Position numbers and translations under genes: made by a program. A stretch of 64,000 nt of DNA from Alcaligenaceae bacterium. Its GTDB lineage: Bacteria; Pseudomonadota; Gammaproteobacteria; Burkholderiales; Burkholderiaceae_B. The notes beneath the pieces were generated by a model. The model worked only from the letters and a program-made list of their open reading frames with translations. It had not been told where the DNA came from and did not search any database. This document shows, piece by piece, positions 55,365 to 64,000 of the stretch. The DNA lies in NCBI GenBank assembly GCA_013416395.1, contig JACCEP010000001.1, forward strand, positions 496,001 to 560,000, given 5' to 3'. Each line of letters begins with the position of its first letter. The first letter of the stretch is position 1.

Positions 55365-56404
55365 TACAGCCTCACCGCGCTAACCAAATGTCTTCTGCAA
55401 CCAGCATCACTCCTGCTCCGCCCTCCCCACGTTCACTTGGCACTGTGGTCGGCATTGTGCTGCTCATCGCCCTGGCATTGGTGCCATTGCTGGCCAGTAA
55501 TAATCCTTTTGTTGTCACCCTATTTTCACGTATTCTGGTTTTTGCTATCGCAGCCGTGTCTCTCAACCTGATTCTTGGCTATGGCGGGCTGGTCAGCTTC
55601 GGGCATGCCCTGTATCTGGGTCTGGGTGTCTACAGCGCCAGCATTCTCAGTTTTCATGGCATAGACAATGGTTGGGTACAGTTGCTGGTCACGCTTGTCG
55701 TGTGCTGTCTCATTGGTCTGCTCACGGGGGCCATCGTGCTGCGCACGGCCGGCATCGCATTCATCATGATTACGCTGGCCTTCGCCCAGATGTTTTATTT
55801 TCTGTTTGTCAGCCTCAGCCAATATGGTGGCGATGATGGCATGCGACTGGCTTCTGGCAGCAAGTTCAGCGGCATTGATCTAGCCCAGGCGAATACGCTT
55901 TACTGGGCTGCCTTCGTGCTTTTGTGCGTCAGCCTGTATGGGACTCATCGCCTGATTCATTCACGCTTTGGCGTTGTACTGCGGGCCAGCAAGAGCAACG
56001 ATAGGCGCATGAAGGCGCTGGGCTTTCCAACCTTTCGCTATCGTCTGGCCGCGTATGTATTATCGGCTGCGCTCTGTGGCATGGCCGGGCTGCTATTCGC
56101 CAACCTTACCGAATTCGCGTCACCCTCTTATATGTCGTGGACGACCTCGGGAGAGCTTATTGTCATGGTAATGCTGGGTGGGTTGGGGACCCTGTTCGGG
56201 CCACTGGTCGGCACGCTCGCCATGATACTGACCGAAGAAGGCCTCAAGATGTTGACGCAGCACTGGATGGTTATTTTCGGCCCGCTGATTGTGCTGGTTG
56301 TAACGGTCAGTCGCCAAGGCATCATAGGCGTGCTGCATCTGGCCCAAGACCGCCATACGCAACGCAGAGTGCGTCCGGATCATCCCGTACGGGAACAACC
56401 ATGA
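55361..56404 (+). CDS. Branched-chain amino-acid ABC permease LivM-type
   Basis: This 347-residue permease has the LivM block NLILGYGGLVSFGHALYLGLGVYS and the EAA-like segment RMKALGFPTFRYRLAAYVLSAALCGMAGLLFA, with ten or so helices. A TTG overlapping the LivH stop is taken as start; ATG at 55388 is an alternative. It pairs with LivH in a heterodimeric channel. Confidence 0.92.
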   Translation: MIQPHRANQMSSATSITPAPPSPRSLGTVVGIVLLIALALVPLLASNNPFVVTLFSRILVFAIAAVSLNLILGYGGLVSFGHALYLGLGVYSASILSFHGIDNGWVQLLVTLVVCCLIGLLTGAIVLRTAGIAFIMITLAFAQMFYFLFVSLSQYGGDDGMRLASGSKFSGIDLAQANTLYWAAFVLLCVSLYGTHRLIHSRFGVVLRASKSNDRRMKALGFPTFRYRLAAYVLSAALCGMAGLLFANLTEFASPSYMSWTTSGELIVMVMLGGLGTLFGPLVGTLAMILTEEGLKMLTQHWMVIFGPLIVLVVTVSRQGIIGVLHLAQDRHTQRRVRPDHPVREQP

Positions 56405-56468
56405 AGTACAGCACTGTCACTTTATCTGCGTTCCAGCCCACCTTAACCACCTTTCAGGTGAGCGCGGC

Positions 56469-57212
56469 ATGAGCCTGTTATCTGTACGCAATCTGGTAAA
56501 GCGCTTTGGCGGCCTGGCGGCAACCGATGGTTTTGACTTTGATCTGTTGCCTGGTGAAACCCACGCCATCATCGGCCCCAACGGCGCTGGCAAGAGCACA
56601 TTGATTACGCAACTGGCAGGTGAACTAAAGCCAGACAGTGGAAAAATCTTGCTTAACGGGCAAGACATTACCCATGAGCGCGCCGAACAGCGGGCACTAC
56701 GCGGCATTGCTCGCTCTTACCAGATCACTTCGGTGCTTTCTGCGTTTACTGCGCTAGAAAACGTCATGCTGGCGGTACAGGCACATCAGGGTCACAGCTT
56801 TAAGTTCTGGACGCCGGCATCACGACAGACCTCGCTTACCGAGCCAGCCAGCCTTGCCCTGGAGCGCGTGGGTCTGGGTCCGCGTATGCATGTGCTGGCC
56901 TCCGACATGGCCCACGGCGAACAACGTCAGCTTGAGCTGGCCATGGTGCTGGCCGGGCAACCCAAGCTATTGCTGCTGGATGAACCCATGGCGGGCATGA
57001 GCCAGGCCGAATCAGAACAAATGACTGAACTGCTGCTAAAGCTGAAAGGGCAATACGGCATTGTGCTGGTAGAACACGACATGGATGCAGTCTTCCGCCT
57101 GGCCGATCGCATTACAGTGCTCGTGTATGGTCGCGGCATTGCCTGCGGCCTGCCCGAACAGATACGCACCAACCCGGAAGTTCGCATGGCCTACCTTGGA
57201 GATGATGCGTAA
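56469..57212 (+). CDS. Branched-chain amino-acid ABC ATPase LivG-type
   Basis: This 247-residue ATPase has Walker A GPNGAGKST, a switch LSDMAHGEQRQLELAMVLA signature region (MAHGEQRQ replaces LSGGQ), Walker B LLLLDEPMAGM and the final EIRTNPEVRMAYLG typical of LivG. It couples to LivF with a one-base overlap (TAATG). Confidence 0.92.
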   Translation: MSLLSVRNLVKRFGGLAATDGFDFDLLPGETHAIIGPNGAGKSTLITQLAGELKPDSGKILLNGQDITHERAEQRALRGIARSYQITSVLSAFTALENVMLAVQAHQGHSFKFWTPASRQTSLTEPASLALERVGLGPRMHVLASDMAHGEQRQLELAMVLAGQPKLLLLDEPMAGMSQAESEQMTELLLKLKGQYGIVLVEHDMDAVFRLADRITVLVYGRGIACGLPEQIRTNPEVRMAYLGDDA

Positions 57213-57925
57213 TGCCAGCGCCCTTGCTTGACGTTGACCATATAGACACTTTTTACGGGCCCAGCCAGGCCCTGTCGGGCATGTCGTTTAGCGTGATGCC
57301 CGGCCAGTTTGTGACCTTGCTGGGGCGCAATGGCATGGGCAAGACGACCAGCGTGAAGTCAGTCATGGGTTTGATGTCACCGGCGCGGGGCACCATACGT
57401 TTTGACGGTAAAAATATTGCTGGCCTGCCTGCTTACCAGGTGGCCCGCGCTGGCATAGGGCTGGTCCCCGAAGGCAGGCAGGTGTTTCCCAACCTGACTG
57501 TGCACGAAAACCTGGTGGCCACTGCACATAATCGCCAGGGCCAGGCATCGCCATGGACACAAGAAAAAATCTACGCACTGTTTCCACGACTTGACGAGCG
57601 ATCAGGCAACCTGGGCGCCAATCTATCAGGCGGTGAGCAGCAAATGCTGGCCATTGGCCGGGCGTTAATGACCAACCCCAGGCTGCTTATTCTGGACGAA
57701 GCCACTGAAGGGCTAGCCCCACTCATACGCAATGACATCTGGCACTGTCTTACTGAACTCAAAGCGTCCGGGCTGGCCATCATATGCATAGACAAAAATT
57801 TAAATTCTTTGCTGCCGCTGGCTGACCACCACTATATTGTCGAGAAAGGCCGTGTAGTGTGGTCAGGTAGCTCTACAGAGTTGCGAAACCAGCGCGAGCA
57901 GCTGCAGGGTTATATGGGTGTGTAG
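57212..57925 (+). CDS. Branched-chain amino-acid ABC ATPase LivF-type
   Basis: This 237-residue ATPase has Walker A GRNGMGKTT, LVPEGRQVFPNLTVHENL, signature NLSGGEQQMLAIGRALM and Walker B LLILDEATEGLAP, characteristic of LivF. It is full-length. Its TAG stop is followed in the same frame by a parD remnant, so a stop read-through would fuse them. Confidence 0.92.
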   Translation: MPAPLLDVDHIDTFYGPSQALSGMSFSVMPGQFVTLLGRNGMGKTTSVKSVMGLMSPARGTIRFDGKNIAGLPAYQVARAGIGLVPEGRQVFPNLTVHENLVATAHNRQGQASPWTQEKIYALFPRLDERSGNLGANLSGGEQQMLAIGRALMTNPRLLILDEATEGLAPLIRNDIWHCLTELKASGLAIICIDKNLNSLLPLADHHYIVEKGRVVWSGSSTELRNQREQLQGYMGV

Positions 57926-58141
57926 GGCTTCATCATCGATCAGGTGCGCACGAGGCGCTACGGTTCGGCAAGCGATGTTGTGCGGGCGGGGCTACGGCTT
58001 CTGGAAGAACACGAGGCCAAGGTTAAAGCCCTACAAAATGCCCTAATCGCTGGCGAAGAATCCGGTGAGCCCCAGTCGTCCGATAGTGAAGCTTTCCTGG
58101 CACGCATGCACGCAAAGCACGCTCACAAAGATGCCGGGTAA
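57926..58141 (+). pseudogene. ParD-like antitoxin, 5'-truncated
   Basis: The sequence continues in the livF frame after its stop: FIIDQVRTRRYGSASDVVRA, then GLRLLEEHEAKVKALQNALIAGEESG, which is the ParD toxin-binding helix region. The N-terminal DNA-binding strand is missing and no parE follows. A GTG at 57944 could start a 65-residue product, but a remnant is more likely. Confidence 0.75.
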
Positions 58142-58240
58142 AGATAAGATGTAAGCCCAAACTCATAACGGGCATAACGAGCGGATGCCCTTGTTATGAA
58201 TACAGCGGTGCATGCATTCCAACGGTTCACTCCCAGACAA

Positions 58241-58277
58241 ATAGCAAATATCTATCACTATCTAAGTATTAATCAAT
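58241..58277. promoter_or_regulatory. Candidate OxyR site upstream of katA
   Basis: ATAG-N7-CTAT (58241-58255) matches the OxyR half perfectly. After seven bases, TAAG-N7-CAAT (58263-58277) matches the second half at five of eight positions. The whole fits ATAG-N7-CTAT-N7-ATAG-N7-CTAT. It is about 130 bp before katA. Confidence 0.6.
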
Positions 58278-58408
58278 TTTACTTAACAGATCAGAATGAC
58301 TAGACTTTGATCTGTATTGAATACGCTTTGCGGTATTTTCATTACGATAGAGTTGTTCCAGGCGCGGCATCTTGACCGTTGCCATGATGATTTGTTTGAG
58401 GGGGATCC

Positions 58409-59854
58409 ATGAAAAAACTAACTACCGCCGCTGGTGCGCCAGTCGTCGATAATCAGAACACCATGACGGCCGGGCCACGCGGCCCGGTACTGATGCAAGA
58501 TGTCTGGCTCATGGAAAAGCTGGCGCATTTTGATCGTGAAGTGATCCCCGAGCGTCGCATGCACGCCAAAGGCGCCGGTGCTTACGGTACGTTTACCGTT
58601 ACTCACGATATTTCCAAGTACACACGCGCCAAAATGTTTTCTGAGGTGGGCAAGCAAACACAAATGTTTGCGCGCTTTTCGACGGTAGCAGGCGAGCGCG
58701 GCGCCGCAGACGCCGAGCGTGATATTCGCGGCATCGCCATGAAGTTTTATACCGAAGAAGGCAACTGGGATCTGGTTGGCAACAACACACCCGTCTTCTT
58801 CTTTCGTGACCCGCTCAAGTTTCCCGACCTGAACCACGCCGTAAAACGCGACCCGCGTACTGGCATGCGCAGCCCACAAAACAACTGGGAGTTCTGGACG
58901 GGCCTGCCCGAGGCTCTGCATCAGGTCACCATTATTATGAGCGACCGCGGCATCCCCGTCGGCTTTCGCAATATGCACTTGTTTGGCAGCCATACGTTCA
59001 GCTTTATCAATGCCGAAAACGAGCGCTTCTGGGTCAAGTTCACGTTCAAGACCAAGCAAGGCATTAAAAACCTTACTGACGCCGAAGCCTGTGAACTGGT
59101 TGGCCACGATCGCGAAAGCTCACAGCGCGATTTGTACAAAGCCATCGAGGCCGGCGACTTCCCGCGCTGGACCTTGTATGTACAGATCATGCCTGAAAAA
59201 GAGGCGGGGTCTTACCACCTTAACCCCTTTGACCTCACCAAGGTGTGGCCACATGGCGATTACCCCCTGATCGAAGTCGGCACGATGGAACTGAACCGCA
59301 ACCCTGAAAACTTCTTCGCCGAAGTGGAACAGGCTGCCTTCACACCTGCCGCCGTCGTACCCGGCATCGGCTTCTCGCCCGATCGCATGCTGCAAGCCCG
59401 TCTGTTCTCATACGGCGATGCACAGCGCTACCGCCTGGGCGTTAACCATCACCAGATACCCGTCAATACGCCCAAGTGCCCGTATCACAGCTACCACCGG
59501 GACGGTGCCATGCGGGTTGACGGTAACTACGGCGGTACCACAGGCAACGAGCCCAACGCCAGCGGCGAATGGGCGGAGCAGCCTGAGTATCGTGAACCGC
59601 CACTATCGCTGGAAGGTGCAGCGGATCACTGGAACCACCGCGTTGACGAAGATTACTTCTCGCAAACTGGCAACCTGTTCAGATTGATGAATGACGAGCA
59701 GAAACAGGCTTTGTTCTACAACACAGCGCGCAACATAGCTGGCGTAAGCAAAGACGTGCAGGCCAAGCACATCGAGCATTGCACCGCGGCTGACCCCGCC
59801 TATGGTGCTGGTGTAGCGAAGGCAATTGAAGAAGTCGAAGGCATGAAGGCTTAA
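58409..59854 (+). CDS. katA: Monofunctional haem catalase
   Basis: KatA dismutates hydrogen peroxide. The 481-residue small-subunit clade 3 catalase has the catalytic His region ([14 protein letters not shown]), Asn of the VGNNTPVFF loop, and the haem-ligand Tyr in [19 protein letters not shown]-clade residues follow. The RBS is GAGGGGG. A long hairpin follows the stop and an OxyR-like site precedes the gene, so peroxide induction is expected. Confidence 0.97.
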   Translation: MKKLTTAAGAPVVDNQNTMTAGPRGPVLMQDVWLMEKLAHFDREVIPERRMHAKGAGAYGTFTVTHDISKYTRAKMFSEVGKQTQMFARFSTVAGERGAADAERDIRGIAMKFYTEEGNWDLVGNNTPVFFFRDPLKFPDLNHAVKRDPRTGMRSPQNNWEFWTGLPEALHQVTIIMSDRGIPVGFRNMHLFGSHTFSFINAENERFWVKFTFKTKQGIKNLTDAEACELVGHDRESSQRDLYKAIEAGDFPRWTLYVQIMPEKEAGSYHLNPFDLTKVWPHGDYPLIEVGTMELNRNPENFFAEVEQAAFTPAAVVPGIGFSPDRMLQARLFSYGDAQRYRLGVNHHQIPVNTPKCPYHSYHRDGAMRVDGNYGGTTGNEPNASGEWAEQPEYREPPLSLEGAADHWNHRVDEDYFSQTGNLFRLMNDEQKQALFYNTARNIAGVSKDVQAKHIEHCTAADPAYGAGVAKAIEEVEGMKA

Positions 59855-59888
59855 GCGTTGATCACTCGGTAGCTTTCTTTAGAAACAT

Positions 59889-59920
59889 AGCGCAGAGGCG
59901 GCGTAAGCCGCCTCTGCGCT
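59889..59920 (+). terminator. Long hairpin after katA
   Basis: AGCGCAGAGGCGGC (59889-59902) pairs perfectly with GCCGCCTCTGCGCT (59907-59920) around GTAA. The 14-bp stem is strong, but only ATTG follows, so termination may rely on the stem alone. Confidence 0.65.
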
Positions 59921-60011
59921 ATTGCGTTATCCCTATTGCGTTATGCGAGCCATAGTGACCTACTCGGCCGCTGCCAACATTAAGCACTTGGGGCTAACGA
60001 CTACACGCCTT

Positions 60012-60308
60012 CTACAAATAAGACTTACCGTCCAGATAGGCCTTGCGCCATCGTGTAATGCTCACACGCTCAAACAGACCGGCCGCCGTAAACGGATCAG
60101 CATCGATAAAATTCTGAGCTTCGCCACGCGTTTCGACATTAACAATATAAACACCACCTGTGCCGCCTGAACCATCGTCCTCAAGCTTGGCGCCGCACGC
60201 CAACAGCAAGGCTTTATTCTCTTCCAGAAACTGCAAATGTTCTTCACGCGCAGACTGGCGCAATGCAAAGCTGCCAGGCTTGTCGAAGGTTTCAATCAGG
60301 TAAGGCAT
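60012..60308 (-). CDS. YciI family protein
   Basis: This 98-residue protein matches the YCII-related fold (MPYLIETFDKPGS, REEHLQFLEENKALLLACG, GGVYIVNVETRGEAQNFIDADPF), with the conserved His and Asp pair of the family. Functions are largely unknown; some relatives are dehalogenase-like. The AAGGAG site is good. The 13-bp tandem array starts 14 bp upstream of its start, in its promoter region. Confidence 0.85.
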   Translation of the reverse strand: MPYLIETFDKPGSFALRQSAREEHLQFLEENKALLLACGAKLEDDGSGGTGGVYIVNVETRGEAQNFIDADPFTAAGLFERVSITRWRKAYLDGKSYL

Positions 60309-60829
60309 GTTGGCTCCTTGATGTTGTTGTTTGATGCGGTTGTTAGATGCGGTTGTTAGGTGCGGTTGTTAGCTGCAGTTGTCTGATGTAATTGTTTAAT
60401 GCAGTTAATGGATGCAGTTAATGGATGCAGTTAATGGATGCGATTGATTGATGCAGTTGTTTGATGTCGTTGATTTATCTGTTCTGAACCTGACTGTACT
60501 TAAGCTATTCAAACTGTTCAGAAGTCTGCGCATACTGCATCCCGGCGAAGTCTGGTCATGAACGGAGTATGTTACCCGTTCCGCAGCGCCGGCTAAAACG
60601 ATAGCAGCAACACCCGGGTAATCAACGACACAGAACCTACCCGGAATTTTGTGGGTGGGGCATCATGCGAGGGAAACAGCATGGATATGCCAACAAAAAA
60701 ACATATGATCGCCGTACAGGCAGCCCACAAGCGTCTCGGCTAAACTGCTCGCATACTCCGATGCCCGCCGCCGCACCTCGTCGTGTAGCGTGGCAGGTGC
60801 GACAATTTTGTACAGGTTTTCTACTCGCC
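60309..60829. other. Gap between yciI-like gene and mnmE
   Basis: Apart from the tandem array (60322-60477), the 352 bp to mnmE hold no gene that can be supported. An in-frame start at 60665 would add a 55-residue extension to MnmE that lacks family similarity. The region should contain the divergent promoters. Confidence 0.4.
60322..60477. repeat. Tandem array of 12 x 13-bp units
   Basis: Twelve 13-bp units lie in one register. Units 2-4 are TGCGGTTGTTAG(A/G/C); units 7-9 are three identical TGCAGTTAATGGA; the others are diverged (for example TGTAATTGTTTAA). The array lies just upstream of the YciI-family gene. Runs of identical units imply slippage expansion. Confidence 0.92.
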
Positions 60830-62245
60830 ATGGTTACTCGCTCCGACGAACCCATTATCGCTATCGCAACCGCCCCCGGCCGTGGTGGCATAGGCGTGGT
60901 GCGCATTTCAGGGCGTCAGCTTGAGCCCATGGCGCAAGCGCTTTTTGCCAAGCCACTTACGCCACGCTACGCGCATTATTTGCCCTTTAACGACCGCGAC
61001 GGCAACCCTATCGATGCCGGCATTGCGCTCTACTTCAAAGGCCCCAACTCGTATACCGGCGAAGACGTACTCGAACTTCAGGGCCACGGCGGCCCTGCCG
61101 TACTCAAGCGGCTGGTGGAGCACTGTCTTGATGTAGGTACCACCTGGGGTCTGCGCCACGCCGAACCAGGTGAATTCACGCATCGAGCATTTCTAAATGA
61201 CCGTCTCGATCTTGCTCAGGCCGAAGCTGTGGCAGACCTTATCGACGCTTCATCTGAAGCGGCGGCGCGCAGTGCCATGGCATCGTTAAGCGGCGTTTTT
61301 TCAGAACGCGTCAATAACCTTAGTGACCGCATTGTCCACTTGCGTATGCTGGTCGAAGCCACGCTAGACTTTCCTGAAGAAGAAATCGATTTTCTGGAAA
61401 AATACCAGGCAGGCGCCACGCTTGCAGCCATACGCCACGATCTCGACAACATGGTCAGCCAGGCGCGTCAAGGCATGATTTTGCGTGAAGGCCTGCACGT
61501 AGTGCTGGCCGGCCAGCCGAATGTCGGCAAATCTAGTCTGCTCAATGCGCTGGCCGGTGATGACGTGGCCATCGTCACCCCCATCGCCGGTACCACCCGC
61601 GACAAAGTCATACAGCTTATTCATATCAACGGTATTCCCATGCACATCGTTGACACCGCCGGCCTGCGCGATACCGACGACACCGTAGAAAGCATAGGCA
61701 TTGCGCGCACCTGGGCCGAAATCGAAAAAGCCAACGTCATCATCCACCTGCAGGACGCGCGCAACCCCGCCGACGAACTCGACGCTGGCATCACGCAGCG
61801 CCTGCCACCCAGAACACCCGTGCTAAAGGTGTACAACAAGCTTGATCTGCTGAAACAAGAAACGCCTGTTGCCGACGACGTCTCACACGAACACACAGCC
61901 AATGGCCAGCAGAGTAATGAAAGCATCGCCATCACGTCATTGCTGATCTCCGCCAAAACAGGCCAAGGCCTGGACACCCTGCGCCAGAAGCTGCTCGACA
62001 TCGCCGGCTGGAACCCTGGCAATGAATCCCCCTGGCTGGCCCGCGAACGCCACCTCAGCGCCCTGAACACAGCCCGCGACCACCTCGACCTCGCCGCCGA
62101 ACACGCTAGTCATAACGACCAGGTGCTCGACCTCTTCGCCGAAGAACTGCGCCTGGCGCACGAAGCGCTATGCGGCATTACGGGGCAGTTCACCAGCGAT
62201 GATTTGCTGGGCGAGATTTTTTCCAGTTTTTGTATTGGGAAGTGA
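60830..62245 (+). CDS. mnmE: tRNA modification GTPase MnmE
   Basis: MnmE, with MnmG, modifies the wobble uridine of certain tRNAs. The 471-residue protein has the N-terminal formyl-THF domain ([20 protein letters not shown]), helical domain, G1 [17 protein letters not shown]3 DTAGL, G4-like VYNKLDLL and the C-terminal FCIGK. The ATG at 60830 ([16 protein letters not shown]) is chosen; upstream codons lack homology. Confidence 0.97.
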   Translation: MVTRSDEPIIAIATAPGRGGIGVVRISGRQLEPMAQALFAKPLTPRYAHYLPFNDRDGNPIDAGIALYFKGPNSYTGEDVLELQGHGGPAVLKRLVEHCLDVGTTWGLRHAEPGEFTHRAFLNDRLDLAQAEAVADLIDASSEAAARSAMASLSGVFSERVNNLSDRIVHLRMLVEATLDFPEEEIDFLEKYQAGATLAAIRHDLDNMVSQARQGMILREGLHVVLAGQPNVGKSSLLNALAGDDVAIVTPIAGTTRDKVIQLIHINGIPMHIVDTAGLRDTDDTVESIGIARTWAEIEKANVIIHLQDARNPADELDAGITQRLPPRTPVLKVYNKLDLLKQETPVADDVSHEHTANGQQSNESIAITSLLISAKTGQGLDTLRQKLLDIAGWNPGNESPWLARERHLSALNTARDHLDLAAEHASHNDQVLDLFAEELRLAHEALCGITGQFTSDDLLGEIFSSFCIGK

Positions 62246-62503
62246 TGTTAGGCCCATGGCCATACACTGACATCCGTAAACAACGAATGTTGACGGTAAA
62301 GCTCAATCGCCAACGGTGCCAACAAGCCCAGAAACTTCTGTAATTGCTGATGAAACCAACGCCTTTCTTTTGGCTGGCAAGGCATATATCCGCCAAACTC
62401 CCCAATCCAAACACACGGCGTAGCCGTTTAACCACCGTGTTACCATCGGCGATTCCACATTATAAAAAATTCTACTGCACGCCCGGAAACGGGGGAGAGG
62501 GCA

Positions 62504-63859
62504 ATGAATTGGAAGCGCTCCAGCCTGTTCGGCTACCTGCTACCTATCCTCACCATTATCATTCTGACCATATTGCTAACGCTGACGCTGCTGCGTTTGG
62601 CAAGCGTGCAGCAAGATATGCGCACCAATGTCAGCGCAAATATGGTTTGGGTCACTTACCAGGCCCACACAGAAAGCCTGCTGCTGCGCGACGCCATCTA
62701 CCAACATGCCACAGACCCCGAGGCCCCCAACACCATCGTCTTTCGCTACGACATTTTTCTTAGCCGGCTGCATCTGCTAAACCAGGGCCCACAGGAGCGT
62801 CAGCTGGAAGAGATAGGCATAAGCGCAAAGCTTGCCGACCCTATCGCCGCCATCATTAACGCAGAAAGCTGGTTCAAAACCGCAGACTTCACCGATTTAA
62901 ACAACCTGCGTCGGATGCAGCAGCTACTTACTCCCTTCAACGACCTGATCAAAGATGCATCCACCAAAGCAATGGTGGCGCAATGGAACGAAGTTGGCGA
63001 CCGCCTTGATGCCTATCGCAATGCCGTGCTAACCCTGATTATGCTGATGATAGGCATTTGGCTTTGTAGCGCCGCCATCTCCATACAGCTTCTGCTATCA
63101 CTAAAAAAGGCACGCGAAAATGAAAGCATCAAACTACGTGAGATCAGTCTTACAAAACAGCTTGAGACCGAACGCAGAGTAAGCGAGTTGTACCGTAGCT
63201 TCGGCTCCATGGTGTCGCATCAGTTTCGCACGCCGCTGGCCATTATCGACGCAAGCATGCAGCGGTTGATACGCAGCGGCAGCAAGATGAGCGTAGATGA
63301 CATCACACGGCGGGCAACTAAAGTGCGGTCGGCATCGCTACGTCTCACCAATCTCATCGACAGCATTCTTGCCGCAGACCGATTCCTCGATAACGTCAGT
63401 GCCCAGATGCAACGTTACGGGTATACCTCACTGATACACCAGGCCATTGCTGAACAGCTGGCCCACACACCAAATCGCCACATCCACTTCCACGACAAAA
63501 CTCAGGGTGATATCGCACTCATACTCTGCGACCCATTACTTACCGGGCAAATACTGAGCAATTTTCTGTCCAATGCCATTAAATACTCAGAACCTAACCA
63601 ACCGGTCGATGTCGATTTACGCCGTGAGGGCCCATGGCTGATATGCGTCGTACGCGACCAGGGACGGGGTATCCATCCCGACGACCTGCCGCATGTTCTG
63701 CAGCGCTACTACCGCGCGAAGACAGCTTCCGACAAAGACGGAACCGGCATAGGCTTGTATATCGCCTCAACATTGGCAACCATGCAGCAGGCAGAGATCC
63801 GAGTCGCCTCTGTTTTTGGCGAAGGTTCGCAGTTCAGCCTCAGGTTTCGCGCGGCCTAG
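62504..63859 (+). CDS. Sensor histidine kinase
   Basis: This 451-residue membrane kinase has two helices (about residues 8-32 and 180-203) flanking a periplasmic sensor, a coiled segment, the H-box MVSHQFRTPLAII, N-box ILSNFLSNAIKYS, G1 VRDQGRGIHPDD and G2 GTGIGLYIASTL. The RBS is GGGGAGAGGG. No response regulator is in the window, though the gene ends near the edge; the 62246-62503 gap upstream shows no gene. The signal is unknown. Confidence 0.92.
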   Translation: MNWKRSSLFGYLLPILTIIILTILLTLTLLRLASVQQDMRTNVSANMVWVTYQAHTESLLLRDAIYQHATDPEAPNTIVFRYDIFLSRLHLLNQGPQERQLEEIGISAKLADPIAAIINAESWFKTADFTDLNNLRRMQQLLTPFNDLIKDASTKAMVAQWNEVGDRLDAYRNAVLTLIMLMIGIWLCSAAISIQLLLSLKKARENESIKLREISLTKQLETERRVSELYRSFGSMVSHQFRTPLAIIDASMQRLIRSGSKMSVDDITRRATKVRSASLRLTNLIDSILAADRFLDNVSAQMQRYGYTSLIHQAIAEQLAHTPNRHIHFHDKTQGDIALILCDPLLTGQILSNFLSNAIKYSEPNQPVDVDLRREGPWLICVVRDQGRGIHPDDLPHVLQRYYRAKTASDKDGTGIGLYIASTLATMQQAEIRVASVFGEGSQFSLRFRAA

Positions 63860-63972
63860 CTCATCGGCCCCGTCTGTTTGAACGGTGTCATTTCATATGC
63901 TTTCGTTTAGCATCAAGCGTTTGAGAATTCTGCATTGCGCCACTGCAAAAAAAGAACGGAGCTCACACACTG

Positions 63973-64000
63973 ATGCAAATGAAAAAACTATTATCCACAG
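63973..64000 (+). CDS. Probable gene start, cut by the window edge
   Basis: ATGCAAATG begins a frame MQMKKLLST that looks like a signal-peptide start. GGAG lies 11 bp upstream. Only nine codons are present, so the product is unknown. The embedded TTATCCACA (63991-63999) equals a DnaA box but is within this frame. Confidence 0.35.

Noticed and set aside
60665-60829. N-terminal extension of MnmE
   Set aside because: The added 55 residues lack similarity to MnmE, whose conserved start is at 60830.
63991-63999. DnaA box as evidence for oriC at the right edge
   Set aside because: It lies within an apparent coding start and is isolated; chance occurrence is likely.

Overview
The window is a contiguous stretch of a betaproteobacterial chromosome, most likely Burkholderiales/Alcaligenaceae-like. 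This is inferred from the dnaA-dnaN-gyrB and rpmH-rnpA-yidD-yidC-mnmE gene set, liv-type and AepX-like importers, membrane-bound PuuD uricase, and many LysR/AraC/GntR regulators. No species is claimed. Gene density is high and most genes form short overlapping operons.

Region 1 (1-15.9 kb) is a nearly complete purine-to-glyoxylate pathway. Guanine deaminase and XdhABC make urate. PuuD, UraH and UraD convert urate to allantoin. PuuE, allantoicase and ureidoglycolate lyase release urea and glyoxylate. A GntR/FCD regulator sits on a twin-operator divergent promoter. Two LysR proteins that resemble each other flank the xdh-guaD block. An odd M20-like hydrolase that appears to have lost several metal ligands is translationally coupled to allantoicase. 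Glyoxylate could be consumed by malate synthase G at 31.9 kb.

Region 2 (15.9-18.3 kb) holds an intact HigBA toxin-antitoxin pair and copC-copD.

Region 3 (18.3-30.5 kb) is the most novel part. An EutR-like AraC regulator precedes a PuuA-like glutamine synthetase homologue, an aldehyde dehydrogenase, an iron-type alcohol dehydrogenase, an M81 (MlrC-like) hydrolase, an inositol-monophosphatase-like phosphatase, an AepX-like ABC importer and a DeoR regulator. Together they look like a gamma-glutamylation route for an imported amino alcohol or aminophosphonate-like compound. This is an inference.

Region 4 (30.5-43 kb) is mixed. It contains a LysR gene divergent from glcB, argD, an EamA exporter, a MOSC protein, a LexA-boxed dinB whose 3' end runs into a 19-unit 8-bp tandem array, tag, an acetyltransferase, a 48-residue basic protein, and a TonB receptor with a Fur-box-like site.

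Region 5 (43.2-44.7 kb) is a graveyard of toxin-antitoxin genes: a CcdA-like tail, a Fic-like tail, and hipA with its kinase core deleted beside an intact hipB.

Region 6 (44.8-64 kb) is the replication and ribosome core: gyrB, dnaN and dnaA, then divergent rpmH, rnpA, yidD and yidC. A complete liv ABC operon, a parD remnant, an OxyR-boxed katA, a YciI protein with a 12-unit 13-bp tandem array upstream, mnmE and a histidine kinase follow. A further gene probably starts at the right edge.
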